DNA from: Bacteroidales bacterium UBA4417
Lineage (GTDB): Bacteria; Bacteroidota; Bacteroidia; Bacteroidales; UBA4417
DNA length: 11,658 nt
Direction: 5' to 3'
NCBI GenBank assembly: GCA_002389705.1
Contig: DGQJ01000088.1
Location: 1-11,658 of the forward strand
Within the stretch, counting starts at the first letter, position 1; every line of letters starts with the position of its first letter. Position numbers and translations under genes: made by a program. Below the pieces are notes generated by a model. That model had not been told where the DNA came from and ran no database searches. It saw only the letters and a program-made list of their open reading frames with translations. Of the stretch, positions 1 through 8,245 are shown piece by piece.

Positions 1-285
1 GACCAATACATCTAAAATACTACAAAACGATTTTTTTGTTCATTCTGGGTTACATCAACAATACATTAATTATATTTTATAAACTTAATTATCAATATAT
101 TAAAACTACATTAAGTCTATAATAATTTTCTCTAAACAAATTGAATGATACTACAAGGATAAAGGCATTACTTTATAGCACAAAAACTGAATAAATACCA
201 GAAAAAGTATTGCACACTATAATCCGCAACCTGAATTAAAGGTTGTAGCACATAAAAAGCAAACAAAATTTGAAAAATAGCAGGC
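1..285. other. AT-rich gene-free stretch downstream of the regulator gene
   Basis: This stretch follows the stop codon of the minus-strand regulator and is very AT-rich. I see no open reading frame of useful length and no RNA gene. One short dyad (CAACCT at 227-232 and AGGTTG at 240-245, loop of 7) lies about 40 bp past the stop codon. It is not followed on the minus strand by a T tract, so it is at best a weak terminator. The next gene lies outside the window. Confidence 0.6.
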
Positions 286-3183
286 CTAATGTAATTTCAT
301 CATAAAATCAGTCAGGTTCGCATTGCGATCGAGCCCCAGTTTTTTACGGATACGATACCTGCTAATTTCTACACCCCGTGTACTGATATTCATCAGGGTA
401 GCTATTTCTTTACTCGAAATATTCATCCGCAGGTATGCGCAAAGGCTGAGTTCCCTCGGAGTAAGATCAGGATATAATTGTTTGAGTTTGGCAAATAGAG
501 CTTCGTGAACCTGTTCAACATGGGTATTAAAAACCTGCCATTGTTTTTCGTTGTCTATTTCTTTGCCAATTTTTTTCAATGTACTATTTAACTGATTTTT
601 ATACTGTTCGTCAGGCAGGGTCGATTTCACTTTATTGATGTCATGCATTAGTTTCTGAAGTATTTCATTTTTCTGGATGATCATCATAGTAGAGTTGGCA
701 AGCTCTTTTTCTTTATGTATCATTTCCATGTTCAGTTTCTCGTTCCTTAGGCGGATCATTTCCTTTTCAGCTTCCAGGGCATCTTCCTTAAACTGCTGTT
801 CGCGTTGCTTATATTTATTGCGCTGCTGCTCTTTTTCCTTTAATCGTGATTTCTCAATACTCCTGTTAAAAAAGCGGTACAGCAAAAACATAGAGTACAA
901 GATTGCAATAAAATAAATTATCCAGGCAATTGTCGAAAAGTACCAGGGAGGCGAAATTTTAAATGAATACGAAAGCACCGGTGAAGGAGAACCATCCTCT
1001 TTGAGTGCTTTCAGCTGGAAGGTATATTCACCGTAAGGTAAATTGGTATATTCTTTTGAACTTTTTTGCGACCATTCACTCCAGTCCTTATCAAATCCTT
1101 TCAGGAAAAACTGGTACCTTGAGCCTGATTCGCTGAAGTGATTAGAAGCAAACGAAAAAGTAATAGTATTGCTTCTGAACCTGAATGCCGGAATGATCCT
1201 TTGCTTACCATCTAAACTGTTGATCCTGAATATACCTTCGGAAGTATCAGCTGAATGAATATTATTGATATACAAGGTAGGAACATGACCATAATCTTTG
1301 TACTGCCCTGAATAATAATGCGCAAATCCCCCTTCAATTCCAAACAATACATTTTGTGCATCTAACGGATTAATATGACCGTAAGGAGGTATTAACATTC
1401 CGGCAAGATCCTTGAAAGGAATAGAAATATTCTTATAGGTTCCGTCTTCCTGGTAACGTAATACGGAAGGCTGCTGGTTATAATAGTACCAGATGTTATT
1501 GGCGTTATCCTGAAACACATAGTCAACCTGCCCTTGTAAGGGGAGAAGTTTACTGAATAATTTATCAGGTTCAAATATGTCTTTGGATTCGTTATACCTA
1601 TATATACCAAACAATGTGCCGGCAACTATACCTGACCTGATTTTAAAAATGGTGCTTCCCAAATCGGAAGGCAGGCCTTTCATGGAGTTATAAAACCTTA
1701 CTTCCAGGGCCCTTCGCATATCAGCATCGGGTTTAACCCTAAACACGCCTTTATAGCCATGCCCTATCCAGAGATATCCTTTGGCATCGGTCTCCAGGAA
1801 ATGCGACGATTGGTCGAAACCGGATAATTCATTCCGGTATTTCCAGGAAGCCCCGTTCCGTTCGAAAACCGAAATACCTGAATAATTACCTACCAGCAGG
1901 AACTGTTTATTGTTACCTGCCTGCCTTATGGTCCATCCTCCGGCCACCGATGAGATTTTATCGGCTACCTGGCCATGTATCTCATAAACACCGGTATTAT
2001 GGCCGCATAACAGGGTGTTGCCTATAACCGCCAGGCTCCACACCTGTCCTTCGGTACCTTCAACCAGGTGAAAATGCTCCTTTTTCTTCAGCGAATTGTT
2101 AAATTCGCTCCACTTAATATAAAACAATCCCTGGTTTGTACCCAGGTACAAATTATCGCCAAAACGGGCCGAAACATAACCGGATCCTATATCTACATAA
2201 TTCTGGATGTAGGTAAGCGGCGAACTGAAATTAACCAGTGATATTCCGTTATCCAGTCCAAGCCAGATATTACCTTCATCGTCAGTGCCCAGGCCAAGGA
2301 TAGTGTTATTCAGGATTCCTTTGCCCTTGTTAATATGAGCAATGACTTTACCTGAAGTATCCGATATAAGTAATCCATTCTGAATGGTTCCAAAAGCGAA
2401 GTATTGTTTGTTCACAACTTTGCCCGAAAACAGCTGGTACAATTTGAGAAGCTCACTAACCGGTTTTTCCCAGGGCACCAGGTTTTGACCATCGTACTTG
2501 TAAAGTCCGTTTTTAGCCGTTCCAATAATGACCTGGTCATCGTTCAGGGATAGCATAGACCATATTTCCGTACCGGCTAACTTTTTCCCGTCGGGGACAG
2601 TCCGCACCTTACCATCGTAGTATTGCATCAGGCCTTCAACCTGGTCGTACAGCCACAAAGTACCATTTACATAATATGAAAAATGAAAGGCTGACCTGGG
2701 TTTAACAATTTCAATTTTATCGTTGTTGTAAATAAAAATAGCCCGTATAGATTGAAAAACAATGCCGAAGCTTGTTTTATGAATCCTCCAGATTTCATCA
2801 AAATCATTCATCCGTTTTTTTAACAAAGGCAGTAAGGAATGATACCTGAGTTCACCGTGCTGGTCTTCCTCGTAAAACCCGAATTTGTTGAACGACCCGA
2901 CATAAATGCGGTTCCCGTCAGCAAGTACAGAGCGAACAACCTGGCCCATATCTTTGTAAATCGCCCAGCGTTCGCCATCATACTCCAACAGACCTTCATT
3001 ATTTCCGAAGTAAACCATGCCATTGGGAGCCTGGGTAACAGCCCAGTTTTGAGTTCCGCCCTTATACTCGGAACGTTTGAAATTTTGAATTCCAGGAATT
3101 CCGTAGCGTTGTGATATAGAATGTTTTGGCACAAACCAAAACATCATTAAAAAAGCAGAGAATAGCAGGCAATTTGTTTTCAT
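286..3183 (-). CDS. Membrane-spanning one-component regulator: Reg_prop propeller, Y_Y_Y domain, LuxR-type HTH (SusR-like layout)
   Basis: Predicted inner-membrane transcription regulator of 965 residues. Residues 1-24 look like a signal sequence or N-terminal anchor. Residues from about 30 to 660 carry propeller-type repeats, opening with the family's QNW...GNNEGLLEYDG pattern and including GNIWLGLDNG (near 305) and GYLWIGHGYKG (near 465). A Y_Y_Y ('triple tyrosine') domain covers about 673-740, with YTNLPYGEYTF near 710-722. One transmembrane helix lies at about 748-772, followed by a charged coiled coil (about 775-845). A LuxR/GerE helix-turn-helix sits at about 905-955 (LTPRELSLCAYL, then SKEIATLMNIS and RYRIRKKLGLD). 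No histidine kinase, ATPase or receiver domain is present, so it is not a hybrid two-component system. By family knowledge the propeller and Y_Y_Y domain face the periplasm and sense an oligosaccharide. The adjacent susC/susD-like pair suggests it controls them. A terminator at 3320-3354 separates it from susD, so it is probably transcribed from its own promoter within 3184-3320. Its ligand is unknown. Confidence 0.9.
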   Translation of the reverse strand: MKTNCLLFSAFLMMFWFVPKHSISQRYGIPGIQNFKRSEYKGGTQNWAVTQAPNGMVYFGNNEGLLEYDGERWAIYKDMGQVVRSVLADGNRIYVGSFNKFGFYEEDQHGELRYHSLLPLLKKRMNDFDEIWRIHKTSFGIVFQSIRAIFIYNNDKIEIVKPRSAFHFSYYVNGTLWLYDQVEGLMQYYDGKVRTVPDGKKLAGTEIWSMLSLNDDQVIIGTAKNGLYKYDGQNLVPWEKPVSELLKLYQLFSGKVVNKQYFAFGTIQNGLLISDTSGKVIAHINKGKGILNNTILGLGTDDEGNIWLGLDNGISLVNFSSPLTYIQNYVDIGSGYVSARFGDNLYLGTNQGLFYIKWSEFNNSLKKKEHFHLVEGTEGQVWSLAVIGNTLLCGHNTGVYEIHGQVADKISSVAGGWTIRQAGNNKQFLLVGNYSGISVFERNGASWKYRNELSGFDQSSHFLETDAKGYLWIGHGYKGVFRVKPDADMRRALEVRFYNSMKGLPSDLGSTIFKIRSGIVAGTLFGIYRYNESKDIFEPDKLFSKLLPLQGQVDYVFQDNANNIWYYYNQQPSVLRYQEDGTYKNISIPFKDLAGMLIPPYGHINPLDAQNVLFGIEGGFAHYYSGQYKDYGHVPTLYINNIHSADTSEGIFRINSLDGKQRIIPAFRFRSNTITFSFASNHFSESGSRYQFFLKGFDKDWSEWSQKSSKEYTNLPYGEYTFQLKALKEDGSPSPVLSYSFKISPPWYFSTIAWIIYFIAILYSMFLLYRFFNRSIEKSRLKEKEQQRNKYKQREQQFKEDALEAEKEMIRLRNEKLNMEMIHKEKELANSTMMIIQKNEILQKLMHDINKVKSTLPDEQYKNQLNSTLKKIGKEIDNEKQWQVFNTHVEQVHEALFAKLKQLYPDLTPRELSLCAYLRMNISSKEIATLMNISTRGVEISRYRIRKKLGLDRNANLTDFMMKLH

Positions 3184-3319
3184 CGGGTGGGTTTGAACAA
3201 GCGTATAAACTCCGTAAGACTGAAATCCGGCTCTAATTTAAACAAAATGTTGTATGCAGATAAATAAAATCAGAAAAACGAAAACCCTGGTAGTAGTATA
3301 TGAAAGCGTACATCGCTAT

Positions 3320-3354
3320 AAAAAAGAAGGCTGAGCAGGACACCCTACTCAGCC
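3320..3354 (-). terminator. Intrinsic terminator ending the susC/susD-like transcript
   Basis: On the minus strand the arm GGCTGAG (3354-3348) pairs with CTCAGCC (3335-3329). After a one-base mismatch, a further 3 bp (AGG/CCT) closes on a 4-base loop. The stem is followed at once by TTCTTTTTT (3328-3320). It lies about 95 bp past the SusD-like stop codon, so it should end the susC-susD message before the regulator gene. On the plus strand the stem is not followed by T residues, so it works in one direction only. The rest of the 265-bp gap (3184-3448) must hold the regulator's promoter, but I find no convincing match to the Bacteroides -33/-7 consensus there. Confidence 0.82.
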
Positions 3355-3448
3355 AACCAACCAATTGTAACCTGTAATCAAATTTGACCCAAACCCAAGT
3401 CAATTTAATTGGATGTCCTGTCAACCTTCTGATTAATTTTATAAAATA

Positions 3449-5014
3449 CTAGTAACCAGGATTCTGGTCTGTTTCTTCCATTGCTGTATTCGACAGGATT
3501 TCGTTCAAAGGAATTGGAAACAGTTCATGTTTTCCTTTAACAAAACCTATGCTCTTCATTTGTGCATCGGCTAAATCCCAACGAACTAAATCCCAGTAAC
3601 GGCTTCCTTCGAAACAGAGTTCTTTGGCTCTTTCGATCACGATCTGGTCAAATAAAGCTGACCCGGTTTCGGTATGAGCTGCAATCCCTGCCCTATCCGT
3701 AATTTTTTTCAGTTCAGTTTGAGCTGCACCATCATTACCGCTTTTGTTATACGCTTCGGCAGCCATTAATAAAACATCGGCATAACGAATAATACGGTAA
3801 TTGGAACCATAATTCAACTCAGGCTGGCCTGTAGCCGGATCAGTTGTTTCAGAAGCTTTACATGCATACTTTGTCCTGAGGTATCCTTCATAATCGTAAG
3901 GATATTCACCCGGTTGATAAGCACCGCCGGCAGCAAAATAATCAGCTTCGGAAGCTACTGAGCCCTTGATCCTCTTATCTGCAGGATTTGAGTACAAGAG
4001 GTCACCAATTTTCTTCGAAGGCAGGTTAAATCCCCAGCCACCAATAAGGTTCAGCTTGGTAAGGTCGAGGTGCGAAAAGTCGAATGAACCATCGCCATCG
4101 GCACGTGGTCCTTCCAGTTGCATTTCAATATTACTTTCGTTACCACCGCCCCAGGGAAAGTTACCCCAGCCGTAGTTTTCTTGCGAAGTATAGGAAATTT
4201 CAAAGATGGATTCAACACCAAACTCTTTTTCCTTTGACCATATTGAAGCATAGTCGGACTCGAGCTGGTATTCGTTGCTGATGATACACGCACCCAGCAC
4301 GGTGGCAGCATCTGTATACTTCTTTTCGTAAAGGTAAGCCTTGCCTAATAAGGCCTGAGCGGTACCTTTGGAGAAGCGAAACTTATCAGTGGCTGAATAC
4401 TGGCTTTTTAACGGCAGAACGGCAATTGCATCTTTCAGGTCACTTTCAATCTGTGCATACACTTCGGCTGTAGTGGAACGAGGCAGATTGAATTCGTCTG
4501 TTGAGGCCGGGTTAACAGTCATTAAAGGCACACCACCGAACATGATAACCAGGTCGAGGTAAGTGAAAGCCCTTAAAGCCTTTGCTTCACCAACCATTGT
4601 TTTCATACCGGCTGTTGCAGCTGTGTTGGCACCAACGTTGCTGATTATGGTATTGCAGGAATTTATGGTACTGTAAAAATTAGTCCAGATGGCTGCAATC
4701 TTGGTATTGTCGGAAGTAATATTAAAATCATCAAGATACTGATATTCAGGTGTATCACCGGCATTCGGACCAGCACACTTGGTATCATCAGCAGGAAGGT
4801 TTTTCATAAAGTAAACGCTGGTCCATGATCCTTTCGAATAATTTTCCTGGATTTTATTATACACCCCCATGACGGCTAATTTCACGTCATTATCATTTTT
4901 CAGAAAGTTGTCACTGGATAGTTTCCCAAATGGAGCTACTTCTAAAAAGTCCTTACTGCAACCTGCAAAAACAAGCAGGAAGAGTGCACTCAGGCTATAT
5001 ATTATTTTTTTCAT
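3449..5014 (-). CDS. SusD/RagB-like surface glycan-binding lipoprotein
   Basis: Outer-membrane lipoprotein of 521 residues that binds oligosaccharide at the cell surface and forms the lid on the SusC-like transporter. A lipoprotein signal peptide ends in the lipobox VFAGC, with Cys19 as the lipidated residue. The following SKDFLE resembles the acidic, lysine-containing export signal that sends Bacteroidota lipoproteins to the surface. The body has the usual SusD pattern: an N-terminal region starting FLEVAP, helical TPR-like segments (EAKALRAFTYLDLV, then KGTAQALLGKAYLYEKKY), and the diagnostic C-terminus CFEGSRYWDLVRWD ... LFPIPLNEI ... QNPGY. The length is normal for the family. The start is 20 bp after the SusC-like stop, with an A-rich stretch (AAAAAAAGATAAATC) before the ATG and no Shine-Dalgarno site, as usual in this phylum, so the two genes are co-transcribed. 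No SusE/F-like gene follows; a terminator comes instead. The ligand cannot be read from sequence; neighbouring GH5 and GH9 genes point to a beta-1,4-glucan or mannan-type glycan. Confidence 0.95.
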   Translation of the reverse strand: MKKIIYSLSALFLLVFAGCSKDFLEVAPFGKLSSDNFLKNDNDVKLAVMGVYNKIQENYSKGSWTSVYFMKNLPADDTKCAGPNAGDTPEYQYLDDFNITSDNTKIAAIWTNFYSTINSCNTIISNVGANTAATAGMKTMVGEAKALRAFTYLDLVIMFGGVPLMTVNPASTDEFNLPRSTTAEVYAQIESDLKDAIAVLPLKSQYSATDKFRFSKGTAQALLGKAYLYEKKYTDAATVLGACIISNEYQLESDYASIWSKEKEFGVESIFEISYTSQENYGWGNFPWGGGNESNIEMQLEGPRADGDGSFDFSHLDLTKLNLIGGWGFNLPSKKIGDLLYSNPADKRIKGSVASEADYFAAGGAYQPGEYPYDYEGYLRTKYACKASETTDPATGQPELNYGSNYRIIRYADVLLMAAEAYNKSGNDGAAQTELKKITDRAGIAAHTETGSALFDQIVIERAKELCFEGSRYWDLVRWDLADAQMKSIGFVKGKHELFPIPLNEILSNTAMEETDQNPGY

Positions 5015-5034
5015 GATTTATCTTTTTTTGTTGA

Positions 5035-8000
5035 TTAGAAACTAGCTGTTAGGCCGAATAACATCTTGGCAGAAATTGGATATAAACCCCTGTCAACACC
5101 CTGGCTTTGGTTATTATTACTACCTGCTTCAGGATCCAAACCTTTGTACTTGGTAATTGTGAAATAATCGTCAAGCGAGATATAGGCCCTGAGTGAGCTT
5201 ACACCAAATTTGGATGTAATTTCATTTGCAAGGGTGTAACCTAATTGTATCTGTTTGATCCTCAAGTACGATCCGCTTGAAACCATCAGGTTGCTGCGGT
5301 AAACATAATCGCTGTTGTTATCAGCGCGTGGCAAACTTGCAGTTGTATTCGATGAAGTCCACCTGCCTTCGTACATATAAGCCGGTTTGTTCGACAAACT
5401 CCTGTCGGTACGATACCAGGCCATGAAAATATCATTTCCTGAAACTCCCTGGAAAGCAAGGTTGAAATCAAAACCTTTATATCCCAAAGAAACGTTACCT
5501 CCATAAATTAATGATGGATGAGGGCTGCCGATTTTAGTCTGGTCAGAAGGTGATATTTTATTATCGCCATTAACATCAACTACGATAGGATCACCTGCTA
5601 CGAAAGTTGTTCCGTATTTTGTATTGTAAGCATCAGCCTCGGCTTTGTTGTCGAATATACCATCCGTTTTGTATCCTTTGAAATACCAGATTGGCTGACC
5701 TTCTTCGAACCAGGTAAGATTATAACCACGAACATTTGCTCCGGCAACCGGTGCATTAACATCCAACTGGGTTACTTCGTTTTTTATTGTCGAAAAGTTC
5801 ACACTGGCTCCATACCTCAACTCATTATCATTGTTTGTATAGCCAAGTTCGAATTCAAATCCTTTGTTGTTTACAGTTCCTGCGTTAACATATGGCATAC
5901 CGCCACCGGTCGACATTGGGAATGTACCCAGTGCAATCAGATTTTCGGTATTCTTGTTGTACCAGTCGGCTGTGAAATTAATTTTATTATTCAGCAACCT
6001 GATATCAATACCGATGTCAGCCATTTCTGTTCTTTCCCATTTCAAATCCTTATTAACCAGTTTCGAGATTTGAGCGCCTGACTGATATGTTCCGGTAGCA
6101 TCAGGATACCTGATACCGGCAAGCGTCCAGAGTTCTTTATCCTCGTTACCCGGCAGGTTCGATCTGCTTCCGTTTGAGCCCCAGCTGGCCCTAAGTTTCA
6201 TATATGAAATCAGCTTAACATCCTTTAAAAAGTCTTCCTTATTGATTACCCAACCGGCTGATACCGATGGGAAAGTTGCATATTTTGCATCTGTAGGAAA
6301 ATCGCTTGCACCGTCGCGACGAACTGAACCTTCCAGCAAATATTTGCCCTTATAACTGTATGATAAACGTCCAAACAATGAAGCCATGGTCTTTTCATCG
6401 GGTACTCCTCCGGTTCTGTCGTAAGTGTCGGATGTAGTTGATCCCTGGTTGGCATAATCATCACCTTCGGCTACCAAAGGTGCTGAGTACATAGTATAAA
6501 CCGGGGCTTTATAGTCTTGTGCTGAATATCCTGCCATTACAGTTAAAGAGTGATCGCCAAAATCTCTTGAGTAAGTGGCAAAATTTTCCCATAACCAGGT
6601 GTTATATTTATTCAGGTTATCGGTAACATTGGTGGTAGTATTCTGATTTTCGGTCGAGAAATAATACAGCGGTGTCCAGATGTGCTGATTCTGGTAGGTA
6701 AGATCCAAACCAATCCTTGAAGTCAGTGAAAATCCTTTGAAAGGTTTAATAGTTGCATACCCAGTTCCCATAATCTTATCCTGTTCGGTTGTATTATGAT
6801 AGGTAGTAAGTGTTGCAAGAGGATTTGACATTTCGCCGGATACATTTTCAGTTAATCCATAATAATTGCCACTACCATCTTTTACAATTACTTTTCCCTG
6901 ATCTAAAAGTGACTGAACATGGGCAGGAGTACCAGTGTAGGTAACAGGAGTCAATGGATCGATTAACAACGCGCTGTTAACCAAACTTCTATATTCATCA
7001 TCTTGACTAACATTTTTCTGGTTGGAGTGGCTGTAGTTAAAATTACCGCCCACTTCGAGCCAATTTTTAATTTCACTTTTTAAATTCAGCCTTGAGGTGT
7101 AACGGGTATAATTTGCTTTATCTCCCCCAACAATTCCATCCTGGGTAAGGTATGATCCTGACAGCATGTAAGTTGTTTTTTCATTTCCACCTGAAAATGA
7201 AAGATGGTGCTTTTGCATCGGTGCCGACTGGAAAGTCTCATTCAACCAATCTGTATTGGCATTGAAACGATCCTGGGTTACCTGTCCTGATTCGGACATC
7301 CACTGTTTGTATTGTGTAGCGTCCATCAATTTCATATCCGATCTAACACTTTGAGTGCCGAACTGAAAATCATAATTTACCACACCTTTGCCAGATTTAC
7401 CTGATTTGGTAGTTACAAGGATTACTCCATTAGCTCCTTCTGTTCCGTAAATGGCTGAAGATGCAGCATCCTTTAAAACCTCCATCGATTCGATATCACT
7501 GGGGTCGATGTTATTGATATCACCGGTTTTCATTCCATCCACAATAAATAATGGATTTGAATTGGAGTTGGAATTGGTACCCCTGATCCTGATTTTGGAA
7601 CCTGCTCCCGGCGAACCTGATGTTGGTAATACCATTACTCCAGAAACCTTCCCCTGGATTGCCTGATCAGCCCTTGAGGAAGCAGTTGTTTGTAAGTCTT
7701 TTGCCTTCACTGATGAAATAGCACCGGTTACAAGGCTCTTCTTCTTGGTTCCATAACCGACTACCACAACTTCGTCGAGCCCAACAGCTGCTTCTTTTAA
7801 TACAACATCTATAACGCTTTGGTTGTTTATGCTCACTTCCTGTGTTATCATGCCTACGAAGGTGAAAACCAGGGTTGTAGCAGTCTCGGGTACATCGATC
7901 GCATATTTACCGTCGATATCTGTAATTGTACCATTGGTGGTTCCTTTTATACTGATTGAAACACCGGGGATAGCCTCCCCTTTTTCGGTGGTTACCTTAC

Positions 8001-8154
8001 CTGTAATTTTTTTAGGTGCCGGATTTGCTGCTGTTGCTGTGAGTTGTATTACCGTAAGCAGCGAAAAAAGAAACGTCAGGCTGATAATTCTTGATGATTG
8101 TTCTGATAAAAAGACACGAAGCCTCTTATCCAACAGATTTCGGATTTTTTTCAT
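5035..8154 (-). CDS. SusC/RagA-like TonB-dependent outer-membrane oligosaccharide transporter
   Basis: TonB-dependent transporter that imports oligosaccharides with its SusD-like partner. Numbered from the ATG at 8154 (1039 residues): signal peptide with a long basic n-region and hydrophobic core at about 22-42; carboxypeptidase-regulatory-like beta-sandwich at 48-122 (KITGKV...GEAIPGVSISIKGT...TDIDGKYAI); TonB-box-like DEVVVVGYG at 127-135; plug at about 136-252 with KIRIRG, PLFIVDGM and EVLKDAASSAIYGTEGANGVILVTTK; the rest is the 22-strand beta-barrel, ending in the aromatic GLTASF expected for barrel insertion. A low-complexity NSNSNSN (194-200) replaces the usual short linker before PLFIVDGM. 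An upstream in-frame ATG at 8202 would add 16 polar residues (MSQSDQNQSV...) in front of a normal MKKIRN signal start and lies only 6 bases from a strong hairpin, so I prefer 8154, which follows an A-rich CAAAAGT. No frameshift is seen. The gene heads the susC-susD operon; its own promoter was not identified. Confidence 0.94.
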   Translation of the reverse strand: MKKIRNLLDKRLRVFLSEQSSRIISLTFLFSLLTVIQLTATAANPAPKKITGKVTTEKGEAIPGVSISIKGTTNGTITDIDGKYAIDVPETATTLVFTFVGMITQEVSINNQSVIDVVLKEAAVGLDEVVVVGYGTKKKSLVTGAISSVKAKDLQTTASSRADQAIQGKVSGVMVLPTSGSPGAGSKIRIRGTNSNSNSNPLFIVDGMKTGDINNIDPSDIESMEVLKDAASSAIYGTEGANGVILVTTKSGKSGKGVVNYDFQFGTQSVRSDMKLMDATQYKQWMSESGQVTQDRFNANTDWLNETFQSAPMQKHHLSFSGGNEKTTYMLSGSYLTQDGIVGGDKANYTRYTSRLNLKSEIKNWLEVGGNFNYSHSNQKNVSQDDEYRSLVNSALLIDPLTPVTYTGTPAHVQSLLDQGKVIVKDGSGNYYGLTENVSGEMSNPLATLTTYHNTTEQDKIMGTGYATIKPFKGFSLTSRIGLDLTYQNQHIWTPLYYFSTENQNTTTNVTDNLNKYNTWLWENFATYSRDFGDHSLTVMAGYSAQDYKAPVYTMYSAPLVAEGDDYANQGSTTSDTYDRTGGVPDEKTMASLFGRLSYSYKGKYLLEGSVRRDGASDFPTDAKYATFPSVSAGWVINKEDFLKDVKLISYMKLRASWGSNGSRSNLPGNEDKELWTLAGIRYPDATGTYQSGAQISKLVNKDLKWERTEMADIGIDIRLLNNKINFTADWYNKNTENLIALGTFPMSTGGGMPYVNAGTVNNKGFEFELGYTNNDNELRYGASVNFSTIKNEVTQLDVNAPVAGANVRGYNLTWFEEGQPIWYFKGYKTDGIFDNKAEADAYNTKYGTTFVAGDPIVVDVNGDNKISPSDQTKIGSPHPSLIYGGNVSLGYKGFDFNLAFQGVSGNDIFMAWYRTDRSLSNKPAYMYEGRWTSSNTTASLPRADNNSDYVYRSNLMVSSGSYLRIKQIQLGYTLANEITSKFGVSSLRAYISLDDYFTITKYKGLDPEAGSNNNQSQGVDRGLYPISAKMLFGLTASF

Positions 8155-8187
8155 ACTTTTGTAAGTTAATGTTACTGATTGATTTTG
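8154..8187 (+). promoter_or_regulatory. Candidate plus-strand promoter(s) antisense to the susC leader
   Basis: TACTTTTG at 8154-8161 matches the Bacteroides primary-sigma -7 consensus TAnnTTTG exactly, but has no TTTG at the expected -33 position. A second candidate uses TTTG at 8158-8161 as the -33 element and TGATTTTG (8180-8187, one mismatch) as the -7 element, with an 18-base spacing. Both point to the plus strand, away from the susC coding sequence and towards the terminator at 8209-8245. The exact match overlaps the A-rich translation start of susC read in reverse, so it could be a chance match. Confidence 0.35.
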
Positions 8188-8245
8188 ATCTGATTGGGAC
8201 ATTATTGTGCGGAACGGTAGGCCAATACTGTTCCGCCATTTTTTT
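8167..8245 (+). ncRNA. Candidate cis-antisense small RNA over the susC-like 5' leader
   Basis: This is an inferred transcript, not a recognised Rfam-type family. It would start a few bases after the exact -7 match at 8154-8161 and end at the T tract of the intrinsic terminator, giving about 79 nt; from the second promoter candidate it would be about 53 nt. It would be fully complementary to the susC mRNA leader just upstream of the preferred ATG at 8154. In Bacteroides, cis-encoded antisense RNAs of similar size (DonS and relatives) lie opposite susC-type leaders and repress the PUL. The similarity here is in position, direction and size only. The 5' end is approximate. Confidence 0.35.
8209..8245 (+). 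terminator. Plus-strand intrinsic terminator upstream of susC-like gene
   Basis: GCGGAACGGTA (8209-8219) pairs with TACTGTTCCGC (8226-8236) over 11 bp, including one G-U pair, around a 6-base loop (GGCCAA). It is followed by CA and seven T residues (8239-8245). This is a textbook factor-independent terminator for plus-strand RNA, yet no plus-strand gene precedes it. On the minus strand the same dyad has an A-C mismatch and is followed by ACAATAATG, so it does not terminate susC transcription. It could instead fold in the susC mRNA leader or serve as a protein-binding dyad. Confidence 0.75.

Noticed and set aside
227..245. Dyad after the regulator gene as its terminator
   Set aside because: Only 6 bp and followed on the minus strand by CGGATTATAG rather than a T tract.
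3233..3424. Minus-strand 63-codon frame between susD and the regulator
   Set aside because: It runs through the intrinsic terminator stem and T tract, has low-complexity content and no family resemblance.
7553..7577. Repeated TTGGA/TTGGAG-like units as a tandem repeat element
   Set aside because: They simply encode the NSNSNSN segment of the SusC-like plug and keep the reading frame.
7823..8164. Plus-strand 113-codon frame opposite the susC 5' end
   Set aside because: Antisense of the signal peptide and beta-sandwich coding region; it reads mostly hydrophobic, as expected for the complement of such codons. The real plus-strand interest here is the terminator and promoter, not a protein.
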